The notes below the pieces were generated by a model that was not told the origin of the DNA, made no database searches, and was given only the letters and a program-made list of their open reading frames with translations. The position numbers were made by a program, and so were the translations under genes. 13,712 bases of DNA from Pseudomonadota bacterium (lineage in GTDB: Bacteria; Pseudomonadota; Gammaproteobacteria; Burkholderiales; Thiobacillaceae): positions 1 through 13,712 of the forward strand of contig JAUPLV010000048.1 in assembly GCA_030836725.1 (NCBI GenBank). Direction: 5' to 3'. Of this stretch, positions 1-6,313 are shown one piece after another. Position 1 is the first letter of the stretch, and every line of letters starts with the position of its first letter.

Positions 1-758
1 TGCTTGGTGAGCATGCCCTGCTCGCGCGCCACTGCCTTCCATGCCACATGGCGCAGCGAATCGCCGCTCTGGTAGGTGCGCAGGCCGCTGAAATCGTCGT
101 GCCCTTCGCCGTGTCTGAGGCCCTGGCCGGTTTGCGCCTGGGCCACGGGCAGGGGCAGGTTTTCGGGCGCGGGGCGGGGATAGACCAGGCAGCTCATGTC
201 CAGGTTGAGACGGCTCCAGGTGCGGAACAAGCCGAGCGGGAAGGTGCTGAACAGGGAGAAGCTGGGGGCATGCAGCAGGCCGCGCCGCGTAGCGGGCAGG
301 GAGAATTCCAGGGAGGCGAGATGACGAGGCGCCACGTCGGTGAAGCCGGACGTGTCTTTTGCGACGCTCAGACCGATGGCGTAGCGCGGAATGTTTCCCG
401 CATTGTCCAGGCAAACCTGGAAGCGCGCCTCCTGTCCGGCGAACACCGGCGCGCTCTTGCCGGCGCTGACCGTGAGCCGCGCCAGGTTGCGCCAGGTGTG
501 CAGGATGGATACCACCGCCAGGCTGCCGAGCAGGAACGTCAGCACGAAGCCCATGCTGTTGGCGTAGTTGATGGCGCCCAGCAGCATTACCAGCAGCAGC
601 AGGGCGAAGAGCAGGCCGTGGCGGGTGGGCAGGATGTAGAGGCGGCGCTGGGTCAGGGTGACTGGCGCGACCTCCGGCGCGGGCCTGAACACACGTTCCA
701 GAAAGGCGGGCCACCGCGGCGGGGTGATCCGGGCAGCCCAGACGGACAGCGATGCCAT
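1..758 (-). CDS. DUF58 domain membrane protein (C-terminus cut by window edge)
   Basis: Reading the minus strand from the ATG at 758-756 gives an open frame with no stop to the window edge, about 252 residues. Residues about 45-87 form two hydrophobic stretches separated by a short polar loop (HGLLFALLLLVMLLGAINYA, then a GFVLTFLLGSLAVV run). A soluble beta-rich part follows. Near residues 227-245 comes the DUF58 signature (TYQSGDSLRHVAWKAVAR). DUF58 proteins have a von Willebrand A-like fold and are usually encoded next to a MoxR ATPase, as here: the MoxR stop and this ATG are one base apart (TGAcATG), so translation is probably coupled. The function of these pairs is poorly known; assembly or quality control of envelope or secreted proteins is usually suggested. 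The missing C-terminus would hold the rest of the vWA-like domain. Family assignment is firm, the role is not. Confidence 0.88.
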   Translation of the reverse strand, partial: MASLSVWAARITPPRWPAFLERVFRPAPEVAPVTLTQRRLYILPTRHGLLFALLLLVMLLGAINYANSMGFVLTFLLGSLAVVSILHTWRNLARLTVSAGKSAPVFAGQEARFQVCLDNAGNIPRYAIGLSVAKDTSGFTDVAPRHLASLEFSLPATRRGLLHAPSFSLFSTFPLGLFRTWSRLNLDMSCLVYPRPAPENLPLPVAQAQTGQGLRHGEGHDDFSGLRTYQSGDSLRHVAWKAVAREQGMLTK

Positions 759-759
759 G

Positions 760-1680
760 TCAGGGAATAGGCACGGCGGCGAGCAGCTGGGCGATCAGGG
801 CATCTCCGCTTTCGCCGCTGAATTCGCCGCTGGGGTGCAGGCGGTGCCCCGCCACCGCCAGCAACACGGCCTGCACGTCTTCCGGCAGCACGGCGTCGCG
901 CCCGGCAATCAGCGCCCAGGCCTGGGCGGCATGCAGCAGGGCCAGCGCAGCGCGCGGGGACAAGCCGCTGATGTAGCGCGGGCTGTGGCGGGTGAAGGCC
1001 AGCAGCGCCTGGATGTAGTCGAGCAGCGCGTCGGAAGCGAAAACCGCGCTGGCCGCCTGTTGCAGCGCTTCAAGTTCATGCGGCAAGAGGCAGGGCTGCA
1101 GGCCTGCCAGCAATTCGCGCCGCTCCTTGCCCTGCAGCAGGGCGCGTTCCGCCCTGGGATCGGGGTAGCCCAGCTCGATGCGCATGAGGAAGCGGTCGAG
1201 CTGCGACTCGGGCAGCGGAAACGTGCCGATCTGAAAGGCCGGGTTTTGCGTGGCGATGACGAAGAACGGTTCGGGGAGGGGGCGGGTTTCACCCTCCACC
1301 GTCACCTGGTGCTCCTCCATCGCTTCCAGCAGCGCGCTTTGCGCCTTGGGGGTGGCGCGGTTGATCTCGTCGGCGAGAATCATCTGGGTGAATACCGGGC
1401 CGGGGTGGAACTTGAAACTGGCGCTGTCGCGGTCGTACACCGAGACGCCGAGGATGTCCGCCGGCAGCAGGTCGCTGGTGAACTGGATGCGCTGGAAGTC
1501 GAGGCCGAGCGTTTTCGCCAGGACATGGGCCAGGGTGGTTTTGCCCACGCCCGGCAGATCCTCGATCAGCAGATGGCCGCGCGCCAGCAGGCAGGCGAGA
1601 GCGAGGCGTATCTGCCGGTCCTTGCCGAGGATGACTTGTGCTGCCTGATCGATTGCCTGCTGGATGAGTTTTTGCGTCAT
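760..1680 (-). CDS. MoxR family AAA+ ATPase
   Basis: This is a 306-residue AAA+ protein of the MoxR family, a usual length for it. Walker A is GVGKTT at residues 44-49, Walker B is ILADE followed by INRA near residue 102, and the sensor region ATQNP is followed by the typical GTFPLPESQLDRF stretch. I chose the ATG at 1680 because AGGA lies about 9 nt upstream and the protein then begins where the family does. An ATG at 1794 gives 38 extra residues with no family character. MoxR ATPases work as chaperone-like partners of vWA-domain proteins; the adjacent DUF58 gene is the likely partner. The start codon overlaps the stop of a possible small ORF upstream (ATGA). It is distinct from the RuBisCO-specific MoxR relative CbbQ further upstream. 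Confidence 0.9.
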   Translation of the reverse strand: MTQKLIQQAIDQAAQVILGKDRQIRLALACLLARGHLLIEDLPGVGKTTLAHVLAKTLGLDFQRIQFTSDLLPADILGVSVYDRDSASFKFHPGPVFTQMILADEINRATPKAQSALLEAMEEHQVTVEGETRPLPEPFFVIATQNPAFQIGTFPLPESQLDRFLMRIELGYPDPRAERALLQGKERRELLAGLQPCLLPHELEALQQAASAVFASDALLDYIQALLAFTRHSPRYISGLSPRAALALLHAAQAWALIAGRDAVLPEDVQAVLLAVAGHRLHPSGEFSGESGDALIAQLLAAVPIP

Positions 1681-2048
1681 GCGTTTTTCCTGGCGATGGA
1701 CGTTGATTGCGAATAAAGGGGCCGGTCTCGCGTTGTTTTCGTTGCTCGACATGCATTCGCGCCGCGCGTTGGAATCGCGGCGGCTCCCGGCCAACGCGGC
1801 CTTCCGTTCGCATGAAGCCGGCTGCCCCGGTTGAGCATGGCTATTCCGCGGTACATTTTATCGGCCATCTGGGGAAACTCACGGGTGATGAATTCGGCTG
1901 CGAAGCCGGACGGGAAGCGCGACTTGAATTCGGCGCGCACGCTCGACGCCGATTTCGGCAGAGGGAAACGACGCCCCACGCAGATCAGCCATTCGCCGTG
2001 TTCGATGTCGGGCTCGCGGGCAGCACGGCGCCCTTTGCCCGTTTGCAT
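1677..2048 (-). CDS. possible small hypothetical protein (123 aa)
   Basis: I do not recognise this ORF. It begins 17 nt after the stop of the 97-aa gene and its TGA overlaps the MoxR start as ATGA. No strong ribosome-binding site is visible. The first about 65 codons have the strong G/C bias at third positions seen in the neighbours and read like a globular protein (GEWLICVGRRFPLP, FPSGFAAEFITREFPQMADK). The last about 45 codons lose that bias and look random. It may be a real gene with a degenerate tail, or a gene broken near 1840 whose original end is lost. Without it, 1681-2065 would be a 385-bp gap in an otherwise tightly packed run of minus-strand genes. Confidence 0.4.
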   Translation of the reverse strand: MQTGKGRRAAREPDIEHGEWLICVGRRFPLPKSASSVRAEFKSRFPSGFAAEFITREFPQMADKMYRGIAMLNRGSRLHANGRPRWPGAAAIPTRGANACRATKTTRDRPLYSQSTSIARKNA

Positions 2049-2065
2049 GGCAGCCCGGGCGCGGC

Positions 2066-2359
2066 TTACTCGTCGTCGCCCAGTTCCGGGTTCCAGCCCT
2101 TTTCGCGTGCCCGCTCGGTCGCGTTCGCATACAGGACGGCATGCCGCTCGCGCAATTCGGCAGGCAGGCGGCTTGGCAGGTTGCCGTACTTGTCCCACTC
2201 GCGGTCGACCTTGTCCATCAACTGCTGCATCTGCCCCAGGTTCCAGCCGGCGCAATCCTCGGATTCCGGAAGAAAACCAAACAGCCAGCCGTCCCTCACC
2301 ACCCGGCCGAGCTGGGTGATGCCGTGCCGGTCCTGATTGAGTCCCACGTATTTATCCAT
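2066..2359 (-). CDS. small conserved-type protein downstream of cbbO (possible CbbN)
   Basis: This 97-residue soluble protein has no signal peptide or membrane segment. It is rich in charged residues and tryptophan, and ends in an acidic tail (PELGDDE). Recognisable stretches are GWLFGFLPESEDCAGW (about residues 24-39) and LMDKVDREWDKYG (about 47-59). It starts 15 nt after the cbbO stop on the same strand, with only a weak GGGA upstream, so it is probably the fifth gene of the cbbLSQO operon. Nitrosomonas europaea has a gene of about this size, cbbN, in the same place (cbbLSQON), function unknown. Equating the two rests on position and size only, so no symbol is assigned. GC-rich codon use matches its neighbours. 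That it is a real gene is fairly sure; its function is unknown. Confidence 0.75.
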   Translation of the reverse strand: MDKYVGLNQDRHGITQLGRVVRDGWLFGFLPESEDCAGWNLGQMQQLMDKVDREWDKYGNLPSRLPAELRERHAVLYANATERAREKGWNPELGDDE

Positions 2360-2374
2360 AGTGCTTGATCCCGG

Positions 2375-4762
2375 CTATCGCGTCAGGCCCGCATACAGCA
2401 TCGGCAGCTTTTCAGGCAGCCGCTGCACGTGGTCGACGACCATGTAATTCTTCTGTCCAAAAATGCGCGAAACATAATTGTCCGCGCGCGGGTCGAGGCT
2501 CATGCAGTAGGTGGTCACGCCATCCCGTGCGACCTCCTTCACGGCCTTCTTCGTATCGTAGCGCAGGTACTGCGGGTCGCGCACGTCGATGTCGGCCGGC
2601 TCGCCGTCGGTGATGACGATGAGCAGCTTCTTCGCCGAGCGCTGTAATTTCAAATGATGGCCGGCGTGGCGGATCGCCGCGCCCATGCGGGTCGACAGCT
2701 GGCCGGTCATGCCGGCGAGCCTGGCCTTTGGCGTTTCGTCCCAGTGCTGGTCGAAGTCCTTGAAGCGGGTGTACTCGACGTTGTGGCGGCCGTCCGAGCA
2801 GAAGCCGTGGATCGCGAACGGATCGCCCACCTTGTCGATCGCATCGGCCAGCAGCACGCAGGCCTGCTGGGTGAGTTCACGCACCGAGTATTCCTGATCC
2901 TGCACTTTTTCGTTGGTCGACTCGGACAGATCGAGCAACACCAGGATCGAAAAGTCGCGGGTTTTCCTGACCGAACGCATCATGATGCGCGGGTCGGGCT
3001 GGTTGCCCAGCCGAATGTCGGTGAAGCTCTGGATCGCCGCGTTGATGTCGATCTCGTCGCCGTCTTCCAGCTTGCGGATGCGCTGCACCCCCTGCGGCTG
3101 CATGGCGTCGAGCAGGAATTTCATGCGATGGATTTCGCGCTTGTACTTGGCGGTAATCTCGTCGATCACCGCGAGGTCGCCCGCCTTGGCGCGCTTTTCC
3201 TGCACCGTGGCCCAGGCCGGGCGCTCCAGCTGGATCTGGTAGTCCCACTCGGAATAATGAAAGGGGTTCGACACCGGCTCCTTGCCTTCCAGCTCGTTGA
3301 AGGACTCGCCATTGCTCTCGTCGCCGATGTTCTCGTAGGGATAGAGTTCGGTGCCGAGCACCCAGATTTCCTCGGCATCGTCGCCGGCGGTCTCGACGTC
3401 GATCTCGTTCGCCATCTCCATCACGCTCACGTACTTGCGCACCTGCTTGACGGAGTCGTAGCCGGCGCTCGCCGCCTTGTCGAAATCGAATTCCTCGAAT
3501 TCCCAGAAGTAGCGGTTGTCGTCGCGGTAGGGCGCGCTGAGGATGTCGGTGCGCGGGTTGAACGCGATGCGCTTCTGGGTAAGGCTGTGCGCGAGCTGCG
3601 CGCCGACTTCCCACGAGGTCTGGTTCGTGTCCAGGCGGTCCTGCGCCGACGCGAACAATGCGCGGCCTTCCGCGATCCACGGGTCGCTGTCCTGGTAGCG
3701 GTCATCCAGCAGCGCGCGCGCCAGCCGGTTGAGGTAGTCGCCCACACTGTTGCTCATGTCCGGCGTGGCGGTGTGCAGCTTGCACCACAGCTGCTTCAGG
3801 CCCGGAAAGCGGCGGATCGCCAGGGTTTCCACCCGCGCGTCCTCGATCGCCGAGATCACCGCCATCTGCAGCGGGTTGAGCGCCTCGGCGGAAATCGGCT
3901 GCTTCGTTTCGACGATGTGCGCGGCGCAGTGCGCGGCGGTGGCGCGATACAGTTCCAGACCCGAGACACGATTCCCCTCTCCCCCAGCCCCTCCCCCGCT
4001 TGCGGGGGAGGGGAGGACGAAGTCGTCGTAGGCATCCGGCAGGTGCAGCAGGTAGTCCTCGATGTAGGGGCGATAGCCCTCGCGCGCCTCGAAGTCGCCG
4101 GAGGTTGGGCGCATGAAGAAATCGCGCGCCCAAAGCGCCCGCAAATACATGTTGATGCGGCGCTGCACGTCGACCAGCAGGGTGCCCTTGCGCTCCTTCT
4201 GCAGCATGGCGAGCGACTCTTTCGAGTCCAGGCCGAAATACTTGATCTGCTCCTCGTAGTTGGTGCGGTGCGCATGCGCGCCCCACAGCGCCCAGCGCCG
4301 TAACCCTCCTAATGTGAGGTGCTGGAACAGCACTTCCAGCTTGTCGAGCATCGGCCGCACGCCGCGCGGGGCCTGCGCGATCAGGGTGTTGATGAATTGC
4401 AGATACTTGAGGAACAGCTCCGCATCGCCCAGACGGTTGGCGGCGGTCGGTGCCGTGGAGAGCAGCAGTTCGATCACCGCGCCCGAGGTCTTCGAGGCCA
4501 GCATCAGGGACGCCGTGGCCAGATCGGCGACGACATCCTCGCCCACCTCCTTCGCCACCATCGGCGCATGCTCGATCCAGGTTTCGATCAAGGAATCGCC
4601 GCGCCCCAGCCCGCGAATGGCCGACACCCCCTTCAGGTAGTTGTCCAGCCCGCGCGGCGAGAACACCTTGGTCGCCTCATGCCAGGCAACATCGAGCGCC
4701 TCCCGTGTGTGCGGCGACAGGTCTTCCAGTAGTTCGGCGTAGTCAGTGAGATTGATGCTCAT
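2375..4762 (-). CDS. cbbO: RuBisCO activation protein CbbO (vWA domain)
   Basis: CbbO is the adaptor of the CbbQ/CbbO RuBisCO activase: its vWA domain docks on the RuBisCO large subunit and the CbbQ hexamer drives removal of inhibitory sugar phosphates. The 795-residue protein has a long helical N-terminal half and a C-terminal vWA domain from about residue 600. The MIDAS motif DLSES is at about 611-615, and TDGEPAD at about 720 supplies further metal-site residues. Residues about 247-264 (around LPSPASGGGAGGEGN) are encoded by a palindromic repeat and break the run from DYLLHLPDAYDDF to SGLELYRA; they look like an in-frame insertion. The ATG at 4762 gives the expected N-terminus, but no Shine-Dalgarno lies upstream: an inverted-repeat element ends 9 bp away. 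Translation may depend on coupling to cbbQ or be weak. Confidence 0.95.
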   Translation of the reverse strand: MSINLTDYAELLEDLSPHTREALDVAWHEATKVFSPRGLDNYLKGVSAIRGLGRGDSLIETWIEHAPMVAKEVGEDVVADLATASLMLASKTSGAVIELLLSTAPTAANRLGDAELFLKYLQFINTLIAQAPRGVRPMLDKLEVLFQHLTLGGLRRWALWGAHAHRTNYEEQIKYFGLDSKESLAMLQKERKGTLLVDVQRRINMYLRALWARDFFMRPTSGDFEAREGYRPYIEDYLLHLPDAYDDFVLPSPASGGGAGGEGNRVSGLELYRATAAHCAAHIVETKQPISAEALNPLQMAVISAIEDARVETLAIRRFPGLKQLWCKLHTATPDMSNSVGDYLNRLARALLDDRYQDSDPWIAEGRALFASAQDRLDTNQTSWEVGAQLAHSLTQKRIAFNPRTDILSAPYRDDNRYFWEFEEFDFDKAASAGYDSVKQVRKYVSVMEMANEIDVETAGDDAEEIWVLGTELYPYENIGDESNGESFNELEGKEPVSNPFHYSEWDYQIQLERPAWATVQEKRAKAGDLAVIDEITAKYKREIHRMKFLLDAMQPQGVQRIRKLEDGDEIDINAAIQSFTDIRLGNQPDPRIMMRSVRKTRDFSILVLLDLSESTNEKVQDQEYSVRELTQQACVLLADAIDKVGDPFAIHGFCSDGRHNVEYTRFKDFDQHWDETPKARLAGMTGQLSTRMGAAIRHAGHHLKLQRSAKKLLIVITDGEPADIDVRDPQYLRYDTKKAVKEVARDGVTTYCMSLDPRADNYVSRIFGQKNYMVVDHVQRLPEKLPMLYAGLTR
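3971..4014. repeat. palindromic repeat inserted in frame in cbbO
   Basis: A perfect 12-bp stem, CCCCTCCCCCGC (3988-3999) and GCGGGGGAGGGG (4002-4013), with a TT loop, is preceded by the C-rich run CCCCTCTCCCCC (3974-3985). This is the look of a dispersed hairpin repeat common between genes in many proteobacteria. Here it lies inside cbbO and is read through without a stop as a Gly/Pro/Ser/Ala-rich stretch. Flanking sequence returns to ordinary cbbO codons on both sides. Confidence 0.8.
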
Positions 4763-4771
4763 GATTTTTTA

Positions 4772-4846
4772 TCCGCGAAGGACGCGAAGAAACGCGAAGG
4801 AAGAACACATCAGGTTTGCTTCGTGTTTCTTCGCGTCCTTCGCGGA
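4772..4846. repeat. inverted-repeat element between cbbQ and cbbO
   Basis: Two 28-bp arms (4772-4799 and 4819-4846) are reverse complements with a single mismatch and enclose a 19-bp loop. Each arm begins from outside with TCCGCGAAGGACGCGAAG. The element fills nearly all of the 92-bp gap between the cbbQ stop and the cbbO start, and could form a long RNA hairpin in the operon transcript. A related copy lies at 5679-5800. It encodes nothing visible and resembles a dispersed MITE- or REP-like repeat. Confidence 0.85.
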
Positions 4847-4854
4847 AAAATGGT

Positions 4855-5658
4855 TTAGAAAAATGTCGACACCGCCGCATCCAGCGCGTCGCGCATATCG
4901 GGATCGTCTGTGATCGGACGCACCAGCGCCACGCGACAGGCGGCCTGCGGGGCGACGCCCTTGGCGATGAGCGAGCCTGCGTAGATCAGCATGCGGGTCG
5001 ACAGGCCTTCGTCGAGGCCGTGGCCCTTGAGGTTGCGGCTGCGCTCGGCGATCGACACCAGCTTGCCGGCGATGTCGGCGGTCACACCCGATTCGTGCGC
5101 GACGATCTCGGTTTCGATGGCGTGCTCGGGATAGGTGAAGTCCAGGCCGCCGAAACGCTGCTTGGTCGACTGCTTCAGATCCTTCATCAGCGACTGGTAG
5201 CCGGGGTTGTAGGAAATCACAATCTGGAAGTCGGGGTGGGCGTGCACCAGTTCGCCCTTCTTTTCCAGCGGCAGTACGCGGCGGTTGTCGGTCAGCGGGT
5301 GGATCACCACGGTGGTGTCCTGGCGCGCTTCGACGACTTCATCGAGATAGCAGATCGCGCCATGACGCGCGGCGATGGCCAGCGGGCCGTCCTGCCACTC
5401 GGTGCCCTGCGCGGACAGGAGGAAGCGGCCCACCAGGTCGGAGGCGGTCATGTCCTCGTTGCACGCCACCGTGATCAGCGGCTTGCCGAGCTTGTAGGCC
5501 ATGTATTCGACGAAGCGCGTCTTCCCGCAGCCGGTCGGCCCCTTCAGCATCATCGGCATGCGCACCGAATAGGCGGCTTCGTACAGCTCGATTTCGTCGG
5601 CAACGGGACGGTAGTAGGGTTCCTGGGTGATGCGGTATTGATCGACGATGTTGCTCAT
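4855..5658 (-). CDS. cbbQ: RuBisCO activation AAA+ ATPase CbbQ
   Basis: CbbQ is the hexameric AAA+ motor of the CbbQO RuBisCO activase, a MoxR-clade ATPase. The 267-residue length is usual. Walker A is GPTGCGKT at residues 40-47 and Walker B is ICYLDE at 102-107. The N-terminus (QEPYYRPV, residues 12-19) is typical of the CbbQ/NirQ/NorQ group. Location after cbbS and before cbbO identifies it as CbbQ, not NorQ. The ATG at 5658 has GAGG about 8 nt upstream (GAGGAATTGAAATG). The gap to cbbS is 211 bp and holds a terminator-like hairpin and a repeat element, so CbbQ should be made at a lower level than RuBisCO. Confidence 0.96.
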   Translation of the reverse strand: MSNIVDQYRITQEPYYRPVADEIELYEAAYSVRMPMMLKGPTGCGKTRFVEYMAYKLGKPLITVACNEDMTASDLVGRFLLSAQGTEWQDGPLAIAARHGAICYLDEVVEARQDTTVVIHPLTDNRRVLPLEKKGELVHAHPDFQIVISYNPGYQSLMKDLKQSTKQRFGGLDFTYPEHAIETEIVAHESGVTADIAGKLVSIAERSRNLKGHGLDEGLSTRMLIYAGSLIAKGVAPQAACRVALVRPITDDPDMRDALDAAVSTFF

Positions 5659-5678
5659 TTCAATTCCTCATTTATTCA

Positions 5679-5800
5679 TCCGCGAAGGACGCGAAGAGAC
5701 GCGAAGGAAAGGCAACAAAGGTCAGAAGCTGCATTCCGGGTTGAGTATCAAATGGCCAGCCCGAAAGATTTTCTTCGTGTACCTTCGCGTCCTTCGCGGA
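5679..5800. repeat. inverted-repeat element between cbbS and cbbQ
   Basis: Arms at 5679-5708 and 5771-5800 match as reverse complements: the outer 18 bases are perfect (TCCGCGAAGGACGCGAAG) and the inner 12 are imperfect. They enclose a 62-bp spacer. The outer sequence is the same as in the cbbQ-cbbO element at 4772-4846, so these are two members of one repeat family with different spacers in the same operon. No ORF is evident in the spacer. Confidence 0.82.
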
Positions 5801-5814
5801 CAAACAAAACTAAC

Positions 5815-5848
5815 AAAAAGCCCCCGCACCCTGCGGGCGACGGGGGCT
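5815..5848 (-). terminator. intrinsic terminator or attenuator after cbbS
   Basis: Read on the minus strand, AGCCCCCG (5848-5841) pairs with CGGGGGCT (5826-5819), followed directly by a short T run (TTTTTG). It starts 21 bp after the cbbS stop. An 8-bp GC-rich stem with a U-tract is the classical intrinsic form, though the U-tract is short. It probably ends most cbbLS transcripts and lets some read through to cbbQO. Confidence 0.72.
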
Positions 5849-5869
5849 GTTACGGTCTCCCGTCGCGAC

Positions 5870-6226
5870 TTAAACCGTCTTGCCGCGGTAGATCACCATC
5901 GACGCGCCCTGGCTCTGCGCGAAGTTGTCGTAGCCGATCAGGCGGACATGGTTGTTGGGGTTGGCCTTGTGGCACGCTTCGGCCTCGGCCAGCACGCGGT
6001 CCACATCGGTCTCGCCGAACATCGGCAGCTTCCACATGTACCAGTAGGAATCCATCATGTGCTCGGGCTCGATGTGCTCGATCGCCGGGTTCCAGCCTTT
6101 TTTCACCAGATACTCGACCTGCTTCTTGATGCTGTCCGCATCCATCGCGGGCAGGTAGGAGAAGGTCTCGAACTTGCGGCTGGCGGGATCGCTCAGGCGG
6201 CTTTTGTAATCCATCACTTCAGACAT
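5870..6226 (-). CDS. cbbS: RuBisCO form IA small subunit
   Basis: CbbS caps the L8 core of form I RuBisCO (L8S8) and is needed for its stability and activity in CO2 fixation. The 118-residue protein contains the family stretches FETFSYLP (about 18-25), YLVKKGWNPAIEHIEP (about 38-53) and YWYMWKLPMFGE (about 60-71). The ATG at 6226 is chosen over a longer frame from 6283: it has a good ribosome-binding site (GAGGAATGTGAAATG), and the extra upstream residues come from the repeat-bearing intergenic region. It lies 87 bp downstream of cbbL with a REP element between them. Confidence 0.96.
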   Translation of the reverse strand: MSEVMDYKSRLSDPASRKFETFSYLPAMDADSIKKQVEYLVKKGWNPAIEHIEPEHMMDSYWYMWKLPMFGETDVDRVLAEAEACHKANPNNHVRLIGYDNFAQSQGASMVIYRGKTV

Positions 6227-6256
6227 TTCACATTCCTCGTAAACGGTTGTATGCGT

Positions 6257-6306
6257 TGTAGGAGCGAGCTTGCTCGCGATCAATCGCGGCCAAGGCCGCT
6301 CCTACA
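6257..6306. repeat. REP-type double-hairpin repeat between cbbL and cbbS
   Basis: Outer arms TGTAGGAGC (6257-6265) and GCTCCTACA (6298-6306) enclose two small hairpins: GCGAGC-TT-GCTCGC (6264-6277) and GCGGCC-AA-GGCCGC (6286-6299). The GTAGGAGCGAGCTTGCTCGC consensus is that of a well-known dispersed REP family in Pseudomonas and other proteobacteria. It occupies over half of the 87-bp cbbL-cbbS gap and ends 7 bp from the cbbL stop, so it may protect the 3' end of cbbL mRNA or modulate the cbbL:cbbS ratio. Confidence 0.88.
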
Positions 6307-6313
6307 GGGTCAA

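Noticed and set aside
48..770. A 240-codon plus-strand frame at the left edge
   Set aside because: The minus strand reads as a DUF58 protein with membrane helices and the family signature, coupled to MoxR.
3971..4014. A CRISPR or tandem-repeat array suggested by the repetitive C/G runs
   Set aside because: It is a single hairpin unit, not spaced direct repeats. No CRISPR array exists in the window.
2654..4303. A 549-codon plus-strand frame opposite cbbO
   Set aside because: It has no recognisable domain, shows the same antisense bias, and the minus strand encodes a full-length CbbO with its MIDAS motif.
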